A program made the position numbers and the translations under genes. This document shows positions 35,508 through 45,272 of a stretch of 64,000 nt of DNA, one piece after another. This DNA comes from Dyadobacter sp. CECT 9275 (lineage in GTDB: Bacteria > Bacteroidota > Bacteroidia > Cytophagales > Spirosomataceae): assembly GCF_907164905.1 (NCBI RefSeq), contig NZ_CAJRAF010000002.1, forward strand, positions 3,620,001 through 3,684,000, written 5' to 3'. Each line of letters begins with the position of its first letter. Positions within the stretch are counted from its first letter, which is position 1. The notes beneath the pieces are model-generated. The model was not told the origin of the DNA, did no database searches, and saw only the letters and a program-made list of their open reading frames with translations.

Positions 35508-36203
35508 TCAATTACTGAAAACACTTTTACGCGGAGAGGGTGCCATAAAATCTTTCAGATAATAGGGCTCAAAGGAAGCAACGTTTTCAAACTGCTGATT
35601 TTGAAAAGCGAGGCTCGCCAGTATGCCCACAGTTTTGGCAGAAGGTTTAATATCCTCTGATGGAAAAACAGCATTTCCACGATTACCAAAAAGCGGTTGA
35701 CATTTTGCGGCTCCATCACCAAAAAAAACAACCTTATTGCTTTCTAATTCGGTGTCGAACGAATTTTCGGTGAGTATAATGGCTTCGGTGGGGTGGATCA
35801 AATTTCCGTGAAAATCAAAAACGGCAGCGTAAACCTCCATTCTTCTTGCATCAATCATCGGGCAGAAAAGGGTGGTTTCCGGAAAAAAGCCTTTGGTCTG
35901 CAGATACATTGCTTCCAACGTGTTGACCGCAAGCATGGGTTTGTTAAGCCCATAACACAGTCCTTTGGCAGTGGAGACACCCACACGCAATCCGGTATAG
36001 GAGCCGGGGCCCTTTGCTACTGCAATAGCGTCCAGGTCGGAGAGAAAGAAACCGCTATCCTTCACGACGTTTTCGGCCAGGGTGGTGAGCATGGCCGACG
36101 AGGAACGTTCAGTGTAAAGGTCATACCCTGCCAGCAGTTCGGCGTTTCTGTGCAAGGCTACGGAGCAGCCGCGGGTAGAGGTATCAATGCTGAGAATAAG
36201 CAT
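35508..36203 (-). CDS. tsaB: tRNA threonylcarbamoyladenosine biosynthesis protein TsaB
   Basis: 231 residues. ASKHA-fold N-terminus LILSIDTSTRGCSVALH and the family signature GPGSYTGLRVGVSTAKGL. It helps TsaD make t6A37 in tRNAs that read ANN codons. It lies downstream of an S41 protease, separated by a terminator hairpin, so it may use its own promoter. Confidence 0.95.
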   Translation of the reverse strand: MLILSIDTSTRGCSVALHRNAELLAGYDLYTERSSSAMLTTLAENVVKDSGFFLSDLDAIAVAKGPGSYTGLRVGVSTAKGLCYGLNKPMLAVNTLEAMYLQTKGFFPETTLFCPMIDARRMEVYAAVFDFHGNLIHPTEAIILTENSFDTELESNKVVFFGDGAAKCQPLFGNRGNAVFPSEDIKPSAKTVGILASLAFQNQQFENVASFEPYYLKDFMAPSPRKSVFSN

Positions 36204-36216
36204 GGTGTAACTTTAA

Positions 36217-36247
36217 AAACCCCGGGAGAGTATTTCTTCCGGGGTTT
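36217..36247 (-). terminator. Terminator of the S41 protease gene
   Basis: AAACCCCGG (36217-36225) pairs with CCGGGGTTT (36239-36247). On the minus strand the hairpin is followed by T residues and then the tsaB start. Confidence 0.7.
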
Positions 36248-36254
36248 AGACAGG

Positions 36255-37910
36255 TTATTTTTTATTTTTTAAAATGCTGCTGTATCTGCCCGTATCCTTA
36301 AATAGGGTCAGGGCGGCTTTCACCTCCGGGTCATCCTGGAAAGACGCCTCACGCATCCCTTTTTCCAGATAATAGTGTTTGATGATCTCCTCTTCCAGAA
36401 TTTTTTTGATCTCTCCTTTGAATAACTGAAGGTCATTATCCTTGTTATGCGTCAGCTTTGATTTCAAAGCTTTCAGTTGGTCTTCAATCGCATCCAGGGA
36501 TTTTTCCTTTTTCGCGGAAGCTTCCAGGCTATTCAGATCACGTTCAACCTGCGTGGTGTAATCATATTCCTTGTCGGCCAGCCATTTTACAAAAGCAGCA
36601 TAATCCGAATCGGTTAAATGGAATTCCGCTGCAGGTTTGATGGTAGGATGTTCGAAACGGTACTTAAGCGCGTAGTCAAAGAATAACCGGTTGCGCCCAA
36701 GAGCCGAAGCAAGTGGAGAAAACGTTTCTTTTTCCGTCAGAATGTCGGGCAGAATTCCACCCCCGTCGTAAACCACCCTGCCGTTTTTGGTTTTAAATGC
36801 TGTCATCAGGGAGTCGGGTATCTTACCAACGCTGCCGTCCTCATTTCTGTGACTGTAATCAATTGCCTGGATACACCTGCCGCTGGGGATGTAATACTTG
36901 GCCGTGGTGATCTTCATTTTGGTATTAAAGGACAGGTCGCGGGTCGTTTGTACAAGGCCCTTTCCATAGGTCCGCTGGCCAATCAGTACCCCTCTGTCAT
37001 AATCCTGGATAACCCCTGAAACAATTTCTGCTGCTGATGCGCTACGGTTATTGGTCAGTACTACAATCGGAATTTCGGTGTCCAGTGCGGGATTATAGGC
37101 AGTATATGTTTTATTCCATTCACTCACCTTTCCCTTGGTGGAAACAATTTCTTCTCCTTTGGCAATGAAGATATTTGAAATTTCGATGGCCATATTCAGG
37201 AGCCCCCCCGGATTGTCCCGCAGATCCAGTACAAGCGATTTCATTCCCTTCCCTTTCAGGTCCTGGAAGGCATTTCTTACTTCCCTTGAAGCGGTAGCGG
37301 TGAAATCCTTGAGGTCGATATAACCAACATCGGAGCTGAGCATGCCGTAATAAGGAACATTGGTTACCTTAACGATATCCCTGGAAAGTGTAATTTCAAG
37401 CGGCTTGGTCTGGCCGTAGCGTTTTATAGTGAGTTTGACGTTCGTTTGGGTCTGGCCTTTGAGCAGCTTTCCGGTATCGAAATCTTCCCGCGCGGAAATA
37501 TCTATATCGTTGATCTTAAGGATCTCGTCTCCCAAATGCAGCCCTGCTTTTTGTGCCGGGGTATCTTCATAAACCATCATCACCGTATGTTTCCCTCCAG
37601 ACGAACTGACCATAGCCCCAATGCCGTTATATTTTCCGGTGGTCATGGTCATGTAATCTTCTATATCATCCTCTGCATAGTATACCGTGTAGGGGTCCAA
37701 TGATCTCAGCATATTGTCAATGCTGGTTTTTATCAGCTGATTGGGATTAATCTCATCTACATAATAGGCGTTGAGCTCCTTAAACAACGTGGCGTATATA
37801 TCCAGGTTTCGCGCAATTTCGAACAGGCGGTCGTCCTGTCTGAAGGATACAAATGCGAGACCAGCCACGAGGGGAACTGCAAACCACGCCGTACGGATAT
37901 ACTTTTTCAT
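36255..37910 (-). CDS. S41-family carboxyl-terminal processing peptidase
   Basis: 551 residues. An N-terminal signal anchor (about 5-22), a PDZ domain near 80-170 (HLGDEILKINDIDI), then the S41 core with the serine in NRSASAAEIVSGV and the lysine in RTYGKGLVQ. It degrades or matures periplasmic proteins. A C-terminal helical region of about 150 residues follows. It is separated by only 6 bases from rnpA, so it may be read with rpmH-rnpA. Confidence 0.95.
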   Translation of the reverse strand: MKKYIRTAWFAVPLVAGLAFVSFRQDDRLFEIARNLDIYATLFKELNAYYVDEINPNQLIKTSIDNMLRSLDPYTVYYAEDDIEDYMTMTTGKYNGIGAMVSSSGGKHTVMMVYEDTPAQKAGLHLGDEILKINDIDISAREDFDTGKLLKGQTQTNVKLTIKRYGQTKPLEITLSRDIVKVTNVPYYGMLSSDVGYIDLKDFTATASREVRNAFQDLKGKGMKSLVLDLRDNPGGLLNMAIEISNIFIAKGEEIVSTKGKVSEWNKTYTAYNPALDTEIPIVVLTNNRSASAAEIVSGVIQDYDRGVLIGQRTYGKGLVQTTRDLSFNTKMKITTAKYYIPSGRCIQAIDYSHRNEDGSVGKIPDSLMTAFKTKNGRVVYDGGGILPDILTEKETFSPLASALGRNRLFFDYALKYRFEHPTIKPAAEFHLTDSDYAAFVKWLADKEYDYTTQVERDLNSLEASAKKEKSLDAIEDQLKALKSKLTHNKDNDLQLFKGEIKKILEEEIIKHYYLEKGMREASFQDDPEVKAALTLFKDTGRYSSILKNKK

Positions 37911-37916
37911 CGATGT

Positions 37917-38333
37917 TCAGGAATTAACAGTATCGCTTTTTGAGGCTGGCGGCAGTTTACTCAAACGAGCTAAAGATTGCCCCATGGCCTTTTCAATAAC
38001 GCTGAAAGTACTTGTTTCTTTTGCAAGATACAAAAAAGCAATGTAAGCAGGACGGGCGGCGGAGGAGCCTGAGACCAATATTTCCTTTTGCAGGCGGTAA
38101 GCTTCACGGCAACGGCGGCGTATGAGATTACGGTCGACGGCTTTTTTGAAGTTTTTTTTGGAAACAGAAAAAAGAACCTGTGTAGGCTCTGCTTCTTTCA
38201 GTGGGTCGTACAGGTAGAGTACCCTAAAAGGAAAGAGGTAGAACGTGTGCACATCCGAACTACCTCTTTGAAATAGCCTTCCAATGATTTTGGGGCTACA
38301 TAATTTTTCATTTTTACGGAAAGTTTGTTTCAA
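37917..38333 (-). CDS. rnpA: Ribonuclease P protein component
   Basis: 138 residues. The RNR signature is VDRNLIRRRCREAYR, with the N-terminal FRKNEKLCS. It binds the RNase P RNA and helps it cut pre-tRNA 5' ends. It follows rpmH by 95 bases, the near-universal arrangement. Its N-terminal segment is a little longer than in E. coli. Confidence 0.95.
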   Translation of the reverse strand: MKQTFRKNEKLCSPKIIGRLFQRGSSDVHTFYLFPFRVLYLYDPLKEAEPTQVLFSVSKKNFKKAVDRNLIRRRCREAYRLQKEILVSGSSAARPAYIAFLYLAKETSTFSVIEKAMGQSLARLSKLPPASKSDTVNS

Positions 38334-38428
38334 GTTTTTGCTGATATGGTGCCCTCAAGTTTGACAGTCTCTCACTTCAAAGGCTTTGAAAGACAAGCTT
38401 TCTTCCTATCTCAAACCATCAAACCCGC

Positions 38429-38587
38429 TTATTGCTTGTGACGTTTTTCGTCAGATACTGTTAGTTTCCAGCGTCCTTTTTTGCGGCGGCCAGCAACTAC
38501 TTTGCGTCCGTTCGCTGTAGACATTCTCTCACGGAAACCATGTTTATTTCTCCTCTTGCGATTCGAAGGCTGATAAGTACGTTTCAT
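38429..38587 (-). CDS. rpmH: 50S ribosomal protein L34
   Basis: 52 residues: it begins [18 protein letters not shown], has [14 protein letters not shown] and ends with a basic [12 protein letters not shown] tail. This is the typical L34 sequence and length. A near-consensus promoter lies about 55 bases upstream. Too short for most automatic frame searches. First gene of rpmH-rnpA. Confidence 0.97.
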   Translation of the reverse strand: MKRTYQPSNRKRRNKHGFRERMSTANGRKVVAGRRKKGRWKLTVSDEKRHKQ

Positions 38588-38641
38588 CTGTATATCAATT
38601 TATTGCGCTATAAAATCTACTTTACTCAGAATTTAGGCTTG

Positions 38642-38673
38642 CAAAGGTAGATAAAGAATCTGATTAAGACAAA
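38642..38673 (-). promoter_or_regulatory. Promoter of rpmH-rnpA
   Basis: Minus strand TTTG (38670-38673), 20 bases, TACCTTTG (38642-38649): an excellent match to the Bacteroidota housekeeping consensus. The rpmH start is about 55 bases downstream. Confidence 0.8.
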
Positions 38674-38747
38674 GTGTCAGAAAAAAAAACTAATAAATAC
38701 CTTGAGAATCAGAAAGAAACCGTTAATTCACCCCGCTGATGCATTTA

Positions 38748-40163
38748 TTATTTATAAATAAATTTCTTTTTAAAGAACCATTCCGCACAGCCATTGTCAT
38801 GTTCAACCGAGGCCCAGGCAGGATCGGTATCTTCATTCATGCTCAGAATGGTATAGGGTGTATTTTTAAGCTTGGGAACATACACGATCTGATCTTTACT
38901 GGCCGAAACCAGCTGCGTGCGTGCCATCATCTCACTGTAATACCTTGATGCCCTGCCTGTAAGCAGATCGGACCAGGCCGACCGGTAATTAAAATTACTG
39001 CAGTAAACGCTAAAAAAATAAAAGACGACGGCAAAAGAGAGGATTCCCAGTTTTTGGGGAACATGGGCGTTATATTTTTCAAGTACCCAAAAAGTGAGGA
39101 CAAAGACGTTAAAGGTCCATCCCAGCAGTGTCCAGAAATTGATCAGGCACTGGCCCCTTAAGTTGGGAGGCTGTGCAATGGACCAGTAGGTTGGGAAATA
39201 AGTCAGATAGAGGGTTCCGAAAAAGACCAGCAGGGCTATAAACGGGTGTATCTTAAAAAAGCGAAATTCTCCCTTTTGTTTTGAATGATAGAGCTGAGCG
39301 GCAACGGGTATAAGTACTAGCGCTAAAATACATAGCGTTGGGGCCATTTTAGTAAAGTTGTGGATGGACCACGCCAAACTGTTTTTAAGAGAGTATATCA
39401 GGTTATATTTTAAGGGTGTGGGGTACAGGCCCGACTCTGCCCTGGCACCATTGCCGGGTGCCGTAATGGAAAGAATACCTGAAGCGAGGGCAACCACGAA
39501 AAGAAGCAGCTCGTTTATTAAAAATCTTTTTCGGACGAAACTTCCAAACACAAAAAGAGCCCCTGTGAGCGAGACCAGCCATACAAGGCTATACTCGTTC
39601 ATCCCGATAATAATGAAAAGCGCCACGCACAGGCCTGCCATCCGGAAGGTTCCCTGTACCGGATAATTCCTGATCAGGTAGGCAAAAAGATAAAGTGTGC
39701 AGATATCCGCAATAGTATAATAATAGCCTGTATACCAGTAAAAATAACCGGATACGACCGGCAGCTCAGCTATCAGTACGAACATAAAAAGGAAGGTGAG
39801 CAGTAACTCCTTCCAGGCAGGTAACTTATCCATTGTCACCGCCTTCATAAATTTCAGAATGGCATGTGCATATAAACCGAACAGCAGCATAGGGACGAGT
39901 TTATAACCCAGGTAAGACCCGTAAGCGAGCGGTTGCGTGGCAGAGATAAGGGTGCCTATGTACCTTCCCGACCAGGTTTTCCAATAATGTTCCTGATAGC
40001 CAAAATATCCCATATCAATGACAGAGAGGGCATGGCAATAATCATCCGTTGTGGGGAAAACATAAAGAGAAAGCGCGAAAAAAGGGAAGAGCAGAATCAC
40101 AAAAGCAAGTAGTACGGCTTTGTATTTGTGATCCGGCTTTTCCAGGAAGGAAAAGTAATTCAT
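38748..40163 (-). CDS. DUF6056-type polytopic membrane protein
   Basis: 471 residues from the ATG at 40161-40163 (MNYFSFLEKPDHKYK); the frame is open for 27 more codons but a TAAGTTTG -7 element (40200-40207) lies inside that extension. About eleven membrane helices. The first loop holds TTDDYCHALS and WSGRYIGTLIS, the DDY...R signature of DUF6056 proteins, resembling GT-C sugar transferases that modify O-antigen or other surface glycans. Standalone gene; substrate unknown. Confidence 0.82.
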   Translation of the reverse strand: MNYFSFLEKPDHKYKAVLLAFVILLFPFFALSLYVFPTTDDYCHALSVIDMGYFGYQEHYWKTWSGRYIGTLISATQPLAYGSYLGYKLVPMLLFGLYAHAILKFMKAVTMDKLPAWKELLLTFLFMFVLIAELPVVSGYFYWYTGYYYTIADICTLYLFAYLIRNYPVQGTFRMAGLCVALFIIIGMNEYSLVWLVSLTGALFVFGSFVRKRFLINELLLFVVALASGILSITAPGNGARAESGLYPTPLKYNLIYSLKNSLAWSIHNFTKMAPTLCILALVLIPVAAQLYHSKQKGEFRFFKIHPFIALLVFFGTLYLTYFPTYWSIAQPPNLRGQCLINFWTLLGWTFNVFVLTFWVLEKYNAHVPQKLGILSFAVVFYFFSVYCSNFNYRSAWSDLLTGRASRYYSEMMARTQLVSASKDQIVYVPKLKNTPYTILSMNEDTDPAWASVEHDNGCAEWFFKKKFIYK

Positions 40164-40634
40164 AACTTCAGGTATGTGGTTGAGTTTTGGCAGGAGGCTC
40201 AAACTTAAGCTAAAAATCTTAAACAAGCGATTCCATTTGCTCAAAAGACAAAGTGAGACAGCCTGAAAAGGAAATATCCGCAGGATTGAAAAAGGAGAAG
40301 AGCCTAAGTATGAGGACGTTTGGGGATATGCCTGATTTCCCGTCTGGAATGGTACAACATGGGGGGGGTAAGAAACTAGAAAAACTTCGAGAATTCCTCA
40401 AATTAATCCGAGAATGAAATAGTCAGGATGCCGGTTATCTCCGTATACCAGTGAGAGAACCGGTTATCCCGGTGCGAACCTTATATACCCTAAACCGTTA
40501 AAATATTTTTGTACTGATGGGAGCGACAAGATCCATCGAATTATTACTGCAATCCCTCTTTTTTAGCGTCTTTTTCCGGCATTTCTATATTAAATTTGGG
40601 ATTAAATCATTACTAATTTTACCTCCTCTTTTTT
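40164..40634. other. Intergenic region between divergent genes, promoter and repeat candidates
   Basis: It holds the leftward -7 candidate TAAGTTTG (40200-40207, TTG at 40224-40226), rightward -7 candidates TATTTTTG (40504-40511) and TAAATTTG (40591-40598) without clear -33 elements, and a direct repeat CCGGTTATC at 40431-40439 and 40460-40468. No gene was recognised. Confidence 0.5.
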
Positions 40635-43385
40635 ATGAATCGTAGTATCCTTTTTTGTACCCTCCTACTTTCCTTCCATTTTTATGTCAACCCCGGTTAC
40701 AGCCGTGCGGTGAAACGTTTTTCGGAAGATGTGAAAATTACATCCGGCTATTCAGCATTTTCTTTTAATGTTTTTAAAGATGCTGATATCCAAAAACTTC
40801 TGCTGGATCAGGCGGATCTTGATGCGCATACCTATCACTTGTTTTCCCATGGTCGGCCCGGCAAACTGCTGATCAACGGAAAATGGCTTGATGCAAAGGG
40901 TATTGTTACCTTTTTGAAAAATCAGACGGATGTATCCCGGTTCCAAAGGGTAAACATCTACGGCTGTGAATTTGGTAAAGGTGCAGCGGGGCAGGCGGCT
41001 GTTTCCTACCTGAGTAAAGTACTCGGCGTTTTGGTTTCTGCTTCTGACGACCTCTCCGGCAAAGATGGCGACTGGGACCTGGAAGTGGGAACTTATGTAT
41101 CCGTTAAAGGTTTGGAAGGCTTTTCCGGTAATCTGCAATGTGCAGGTACTGTGGGAGGTACCTTGGACAGTGATGACTTTGACGGAGACGGAATATGCAA
41201 TGACACCGATATCGACGATGATAATGATGGTGTTCTCGACGCAATAGAAAGCCCGGGTTGTTTTTATACTGAAGCAGAGGCAAGGGTCATTTCTTTGGTA
41301 ACCACGGAGTTGCAAACTGCTTCTTCTATTAGCTATACCTTCGATGGAAATACCACCAATCAATTTTCATTTGCTAACACCAGCCCTGCGCAAGACTGGA
41401 TAAATAAATCCATTTTTGAAATAACGCCTACTACCCCGATAGCTATTTCCTCGGTAAACTTTGATATGGGTAGTTGGCCGCTTTCTTCCAACGGAACTTC
41501 CACTTTTAAGTTACAAGGCTGGAACGGGACCTCCTGGGTTGACCTATCAGCAGCAATGGATGACTATCCTGTGGCTGACTTTAGCATAAACAATACCGAA
41601 CATCTCGGCACCAAATATGCTAAATACAGAATTACGGGCGTATCAGGGACTCTTCTTAACGCTGGGGGTGGGGTTTATGAGATAACCCTTACACCCTATC
41701 AATATATTGCATCTGCTTATCCCAAACCGACCTGTTCAGCAGATCTTGATAACGATTTAAAGAATAATCACCAGGATCTGGATAGCGATGGTGACGGCTC
41801 TTCCGACCTTTCAGAGTCAGGCGTGAGCCCTTTGACAGATTTGCTTGCAGGGCCGCCTGCCAATACTCAGCTTGACCCGGCGGGGACCGATGCCAATAAC
41901 GATGGACTGAATGACAGTGTTGATGCGAATCAGAATGGGGTGGTCGACTATATTTCCACCTATAACCAATATGCCTTGAATAGTATATTGAAAATCGGTG
42001 AGGATCTGGATGGTGATGGTAAAACAGAATTGGCAGATTACGATGACGATAACGACGGGATACTGGATGTTGTGGAAAGCCCTGATTGTTTTTACACCGA
42101 AGCACAGGCAAAGGTCATAACTTCTGTAACCACTGAGCTGCAAACCGCTGCTTCTATTAATTATACCTTCGATGGAAATACCGACCATCAATTTTCATTT
42201 GCTAACACCAGCCCTGCGCAAGACTGGATAAATAAATCCATTTTTGAAATAACGCCTACTACCCCGATAGCTATTTCCTCAGTAAACTTTGATATGGGTA
42301 GTTGGCCGCTTTCTACCAACGGAACCTCCACTTTTAAGTTACAAGGCTGGGACGGATCCTCCTGGGTTGATTTATCCACAGCAATGGCGAACTATCCTGT
42401 GGCTGACTTTAGCATTCAGAATACCCTTCATACTTCCTCTAAATATGCCAAATACAGAATTACAGGCGTATCGGGGACTCTTTTTAACGCTGGGGGCGGG
42501 GTCTGGGAGATTACCCTTACGCCTTATCAATTTGTTCAGGCCTTACATCCTAAATCCACCTGCGCAGCAGATACCGACCTGGATGGGATTTTCAATCATC
42601 AGGATCTTGACAGTGACGGTGACGGGTGTACCGACGCCGTAGAAGGCGGTGGCGACTTCGGAATCGACGATCTCAAAGAATCTGAGGTACCGGGTGGTAA
42701 CTCGGGTGGCGGTTACACCGGAGTTACTTTTGGAGTGGACGATAACCTGGGCAATGTGGTGGATGCCAACGGTGTGCCATCCAGTGCCAATGGTGGACAA
42801 ACCTTAGGTTTGTCACAGACCAGGGCCGAAATCGGCTCCACCTGTCCAGAAAGGGAGCTTCCTGTAACGCTGATCAGTTTTAATGCAGAGCAAACTGCCG
42901 AGGGCACCAGGCTGGTCTGGCGCACAGCAGATGAAAAGGATTTTGACCGTTTCGAGATAGAGTATTCGGAATTGCCCCAGTATGGTTTTAGCAAAATAGG
43001 CGAGTTGAAAGGCGGAGATTCCCGTTACGTATATGTAGATGCAGCCGTCCGTGTGGCAGCAAGTTATTACCGGCTGAAGATGGTAGATACGGACGGTACC
43101 TACAGTTACTCGAGGATTGTGGCCATCCAAAGCCGGAATGGCCGCGAGCTTTACAGGGTATACCCCAACCCATCCAATGGGAGGATCACCCATGTTGTTA
43201 CCAACGGGCCGATAGAGTCTTACAAGATCCATGATTCATCGGGCAGGGAGATTTCTGCAAAGATGAGGGGGCAGTCCGGGCAATATGAGTTCGTCTTTGC
43301 CGCTCATGTGACACCTGGCTTGTACGTTATCACTTACAAAACCAGCGGCCTGGTAGTTAGCCAAAAGTTTGTTTTGAACGATTAA
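40635..43385 (+). CDS. Secreted DUF4347 protein with Ca-binding repeats and type IX secretion domain
   Basis: 916 residues. A signal peptide (1-24), a DUF4347 domain (about 35-165) with H72 in FSHGRPG and C111 in IYGCEFG, then Asp-rich calcium-binding segments (DFDGDGICND, DLDSDGDG). Two nearly identical domains of about 195 residues follow (about 192-388 and 468-664), then a Gly-rich linker. The C-terminal type A type IX sorting domain is near 840-916 (YRVYPNPSNG, ending VSQKFVLND). It is probably exported by the type IX system and anchored or released at the surface. Its role may be adhesion or proteolysis; the H/C pair resembles clan CD peptidases, but this is not proven. Confidence 0.88.
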   Translation: MNRSILFCTLLLSFHFYVNPGYSRAVKRFSEDVKITSGYSAFSFNVFKDADIQKLLLDQADLDAHTYHLFSHGRPGKLLINGKWLDAKGIVTFLKNQTDVSRFQRVNIYGCEFGKGAAGQAAVSYLSKVLGVLVSASDDLSGKDGDWDLEVGTYVSVKGLEGFSGNLQCAGTVGGTLDSDDFDGDGICNDTDIDDDNDGVLDAIESPGCFYTEAEARVISLVTTELQTASSISYTFDGNTTNQFSFANTSPAQDWINKSIFEITPTTPIAISSVNFDMGSWPLSSNGTSTFKLQGWNGTSWVDLSAAMDDYPVADFSINNTEHLGTKYAKYRITGVSGTLLNAGGGVYEITLTPYQYIASAYPKPTCSADLDNDLKNNHQDLDSDGDGSSDLSESGVSPLTDLLAGPPANTQLDPAGTDANNDGLNDSVDANQNGVVDYISTYNQYALNSILKIGEDLDGDGKTELADYDDDNDGILDVVESPDCFYTEAQAKVITSVTTELQTAASINYTFDGNTDHQFSFANTSPAQDWINKSIFEITPTTPIAISSVNFDMGSWPLSTNGTSTFKLQGWDGSSWVDLSTAMANYPVADFSIQNTLHTSSKYAKYRITGVSGTLFNAGGGVWEITLTPYQFVQALHPKSTCAADTDLDGIFNHQDLDSDGDGCTDAVEGGGDFGIDDLKESEVPGGNSGGGYTGVTFGVDDNLGNVVDANGVPSSANGGQTLGLSQTRAEIGSTCPERELPVTLISFNAEQTAEGTRLVWRTADEKDFDRFEIEYSELPQYGFSKIGELKGGDSRYVYVDAAVRVAASYYRLKMVDTDGTYSYSRIVAIQSRNGRELYRVYPNPSNGRITHVVTNGPIESYKIHDSSGREISAKMRGQSGQYEFVFAAHVTPGLYVITYKTSGLVVSQKFVLND
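41361..41588 (+). repeat. Internal near-identical repeat, copy 1
   Basis: About 228 bases that recur 828 bases later. The first 90 or so bases of the two copies are identical, and only scattered differences follow. The translated segment runs from QFSFANTSPAQDW to VADFSI. Confidence 0.9.
42189..42416 (+). repeat. Internal near-identical repeat, copy 2
   Basis: Copy of the segment 828 bases upstream in the same reading frame. Differences from copy 1 are concentrated after position 42279 and are mostly silent or conservative. Confidence 0.9.
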
Positions 43386-43399
43386 GGAGACTGATGTAA

Positions 43400-43433
43400 A
43401 ACGGGCGTTTGGCAAACTAACCAAGCGCCCGTT
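43400..43433. terminator. Hairpin between the DUF4347 and sulfatase genes
   Basis: AACGGGCGTTTGG (43400-43412) pairs with CCAAGCGCCCGTT (43421-43433) with one wobble pair. It follows the DUF4347 gene stop by about 15 bases. It has few trailing T residues, so termination strength is doubtful. Confidence 0.5.
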
Positions 43434-43599
43434 GTGTATAGATTTTGAATTAAAATCGGCAGGCACATCATTTTACGGATGGAATCCAGTTAATCGGATG
43501 CAGCCGGGGCTTGTCTTTTGGCCAATCCTTTATGACCAGATTGTGATGAATGCCGGATAACCTGAATTAAATCCGCATTTTCCGAACCTGATGTAATAG

Positions 43600-45114
43600 C
43601 TAGCGAATAGATTTTTCGGGCAGCTGGGATTTAACACCTTCATCCAGCGGCATACTGTCCGGATAGGCTCCTGTTTGTTTAAGGAGATTGTTCAGTTCGG
43701 TTTTTAGTTTTTTCAGCTGACGCGCATATCTGCGGTCATGAATCAGGTTGTGGTTTTCCTCCGGATCTGCCGCCAGGTGGTACAGCTCCGCCAAATGCTT
43801 GTCGGGCTGGCCGTCGCCGGTGGGATAGTGAATGTATTTCCACTCGTCTGTCCGTATACCACGGACGTTGGGAGTATAGGGAAACTGTTTCTCATAATTA
43901 TACTCATAATACCACGCCTTTCGCCAATGGGTGGTATCCCCCTGAACAAGGCGCTTAAACGACTGTCCATGGATTTTGGGCAAGGCGGGCGCACCGCACA
44001 GATCCAGCACACTGGGAGCAAGATCGAGCGTCAGCACCTGCTTGTTAACCACCACGGGCCTGGTCACGGGGGTTAATCCGGGAAAGCGGACGATGAGAGG
44101 GATGTGGATACTGGGTTCATGCATGGTTCTTTTGTCAACCATGCCGTGCTCTCCGTTCAGCAGGCCATTGTCCGACGTAAAAATAAAGATCGTATTATCC
44201 AGCTCACCCATTTCCTGCAGGGTACGGTAAATTTCCCCGACACTGTCGTCAACCGATAAAATAGTAGCCCAATAGGCATGAATCATTTTTTCAAAGTCTT
44301 TCACGGCTTCCGGCGAAGCATCCGGGAATTTCTTTCGCCATTCAAATAACGGCCCGTATATGCCGTGCCAGGTGGTCAGGCGTTGTTCAATCCATGCTGG
44401 TTTGTCAGTCAGTTCAAATGCACTTTGAGGGTAAGGGATCGGGACATTTTCAAATGCATGAGCATATTTTGGTTCGGGCGTATAAAAGCTGTGCGGAGCT
44501 TTATGGCCAAGCATGAGAAAAAACGGTTTCGATTTCCGGGTACCCAGCCAGTCCGTCGCAAGCTTTGTCACAACATTGGTATAATATCCTTTTATTTCCT
44601 TACTGCCCTGACCGTTAATGTTAAATTCTGTGTCCCAGTATTTTCCCTGTCCTTTATGTGTTACAAAAAAATCAAAACCAGGGCGGGGACTGTCATTTTC
44701 TTCACCCATGTGCCACTTGCCAATGTAAGCTGTTTCGTAACCTGCCGATTGCAGAACAGCAGGCATATTAGGCCGGTTGAGGGGAAAATCGGTAAAATTA
44801 TTAACTACCCCGTGCGTATGGGCATACACCCCACTCAGAATGGAAGCACGGCTGGGTGAGCAGAGAGAGGTAGTACAAAAGTAGTTTTTGAAAAAGACCC
44901 CTTCAGCGGCAAGTTTGTCGATGTTCGGCGTCTTGAGATACTGATTCCCGGCTACCCCCAGCGCATCCCAGCGCTGATCATCGGTCAGGATTATTACGAC
45001 GTTTGGCTGCCGGGGCACGGAATCCTTTTGTGTCCGCGGCTGCTTACCTGAAAACCCAAAAATAACCAGGAGGCCAACAGCGCATCCGGAGAGTAGTATT
45101 GATCCTATTTTCAT
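43600..45114 (-). CDS. Type I sulfatase (arylsulfatase family)
   Basis: 504 residues with an N-terminal hydrophobic signal segment (about 4-21). The formylglycine motif is C85-S-P-S-R89 (cysteine type), metal ligands are D45 and D46 in ILTDDQRWD, and [19 protein letters not shown] follows the nucleophile region. It removes sulfate from a glycan or other ester. A cysteine-type sulfatase needs a maturation enzyme (anSME or FGE), which is not in the window. A TACTTTTG -7 element (45157-45164, minus strand) lies upstream without a clear -33. Confidence 0.93.
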   Translation of the reverse strand: MKIGSILLSGCAVGLLVIFGFSGKQPRTQKDSVPRQPNVVIILTDDQRWDALGVAGNQYLKTPNIDKLAAEGVFFKNYFCTTSLCSPSRASILSGVYAHTHGVVNNFTDFPLNRPNMPAVLQSAGYETAYIGKWHMGEENDSPRPGFDFFVTHKGQGKYWDTEFNINGQGSKEIKGYYTNVVTKLATDWLGTRKSKPFFLMLGHKAPHSFYTPEPKYAHAFENVPIPYPQSAFELTDKPAWIEQRLTTWHGIYGPLFEWRKKFPDASPEAVKDFEKMIHAYWATILSVDDSVGEIYRTLQEMGELDNTIFIFTSDNGLLNGEHGMVDKRTMHEPSIHIPLIVRFPGLTPVTRPVVVNKQVLTLDLAPSVLDLCGAPALPKIHGQSFKRLVQGDTTHWRKAWYYEYNYEKQFPYTPNVRGIRTDEWKYIHYPTGDGQPDKHLAELYHLAADPEENHNLIHDRRYARQLKKLKTELNNLLKQTGAYPDSMPLDEGVKSQLPEKSIR

Positions 45115-45220
45115 ATAAAGATACTTTTGATCTTATGGCACGAAGGGTTCACAGCACAAAAGTACTATTTAACCAAATTTTAAAGTACCAATCCTTCCAT
45201 TCCATAAATGGTTTTCAATA

Positions 45221-45245
45221 AAAAAGCCGTCACGGGTATGACGGC
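45221..45245 (-). terminator. Terminator of serS
   Basis: GCCGTCA (45226-45232) pairs with TGACGGC (45239-45245), and on the minus strand it is followed by a T-run. It lies about 28 bases after the serS stop. Confidence 0.75.
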
Positions 45246-45272
45246 CTGTTAATTAAGATGCTTCAAAAAGTA

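Noticed and set aside
40752..41363. 203-codon open frame opposite the DUF4347 gene
   Set aside because: It mirrors the repetitive Asp-rich coding of the real gene. No domain was seen.
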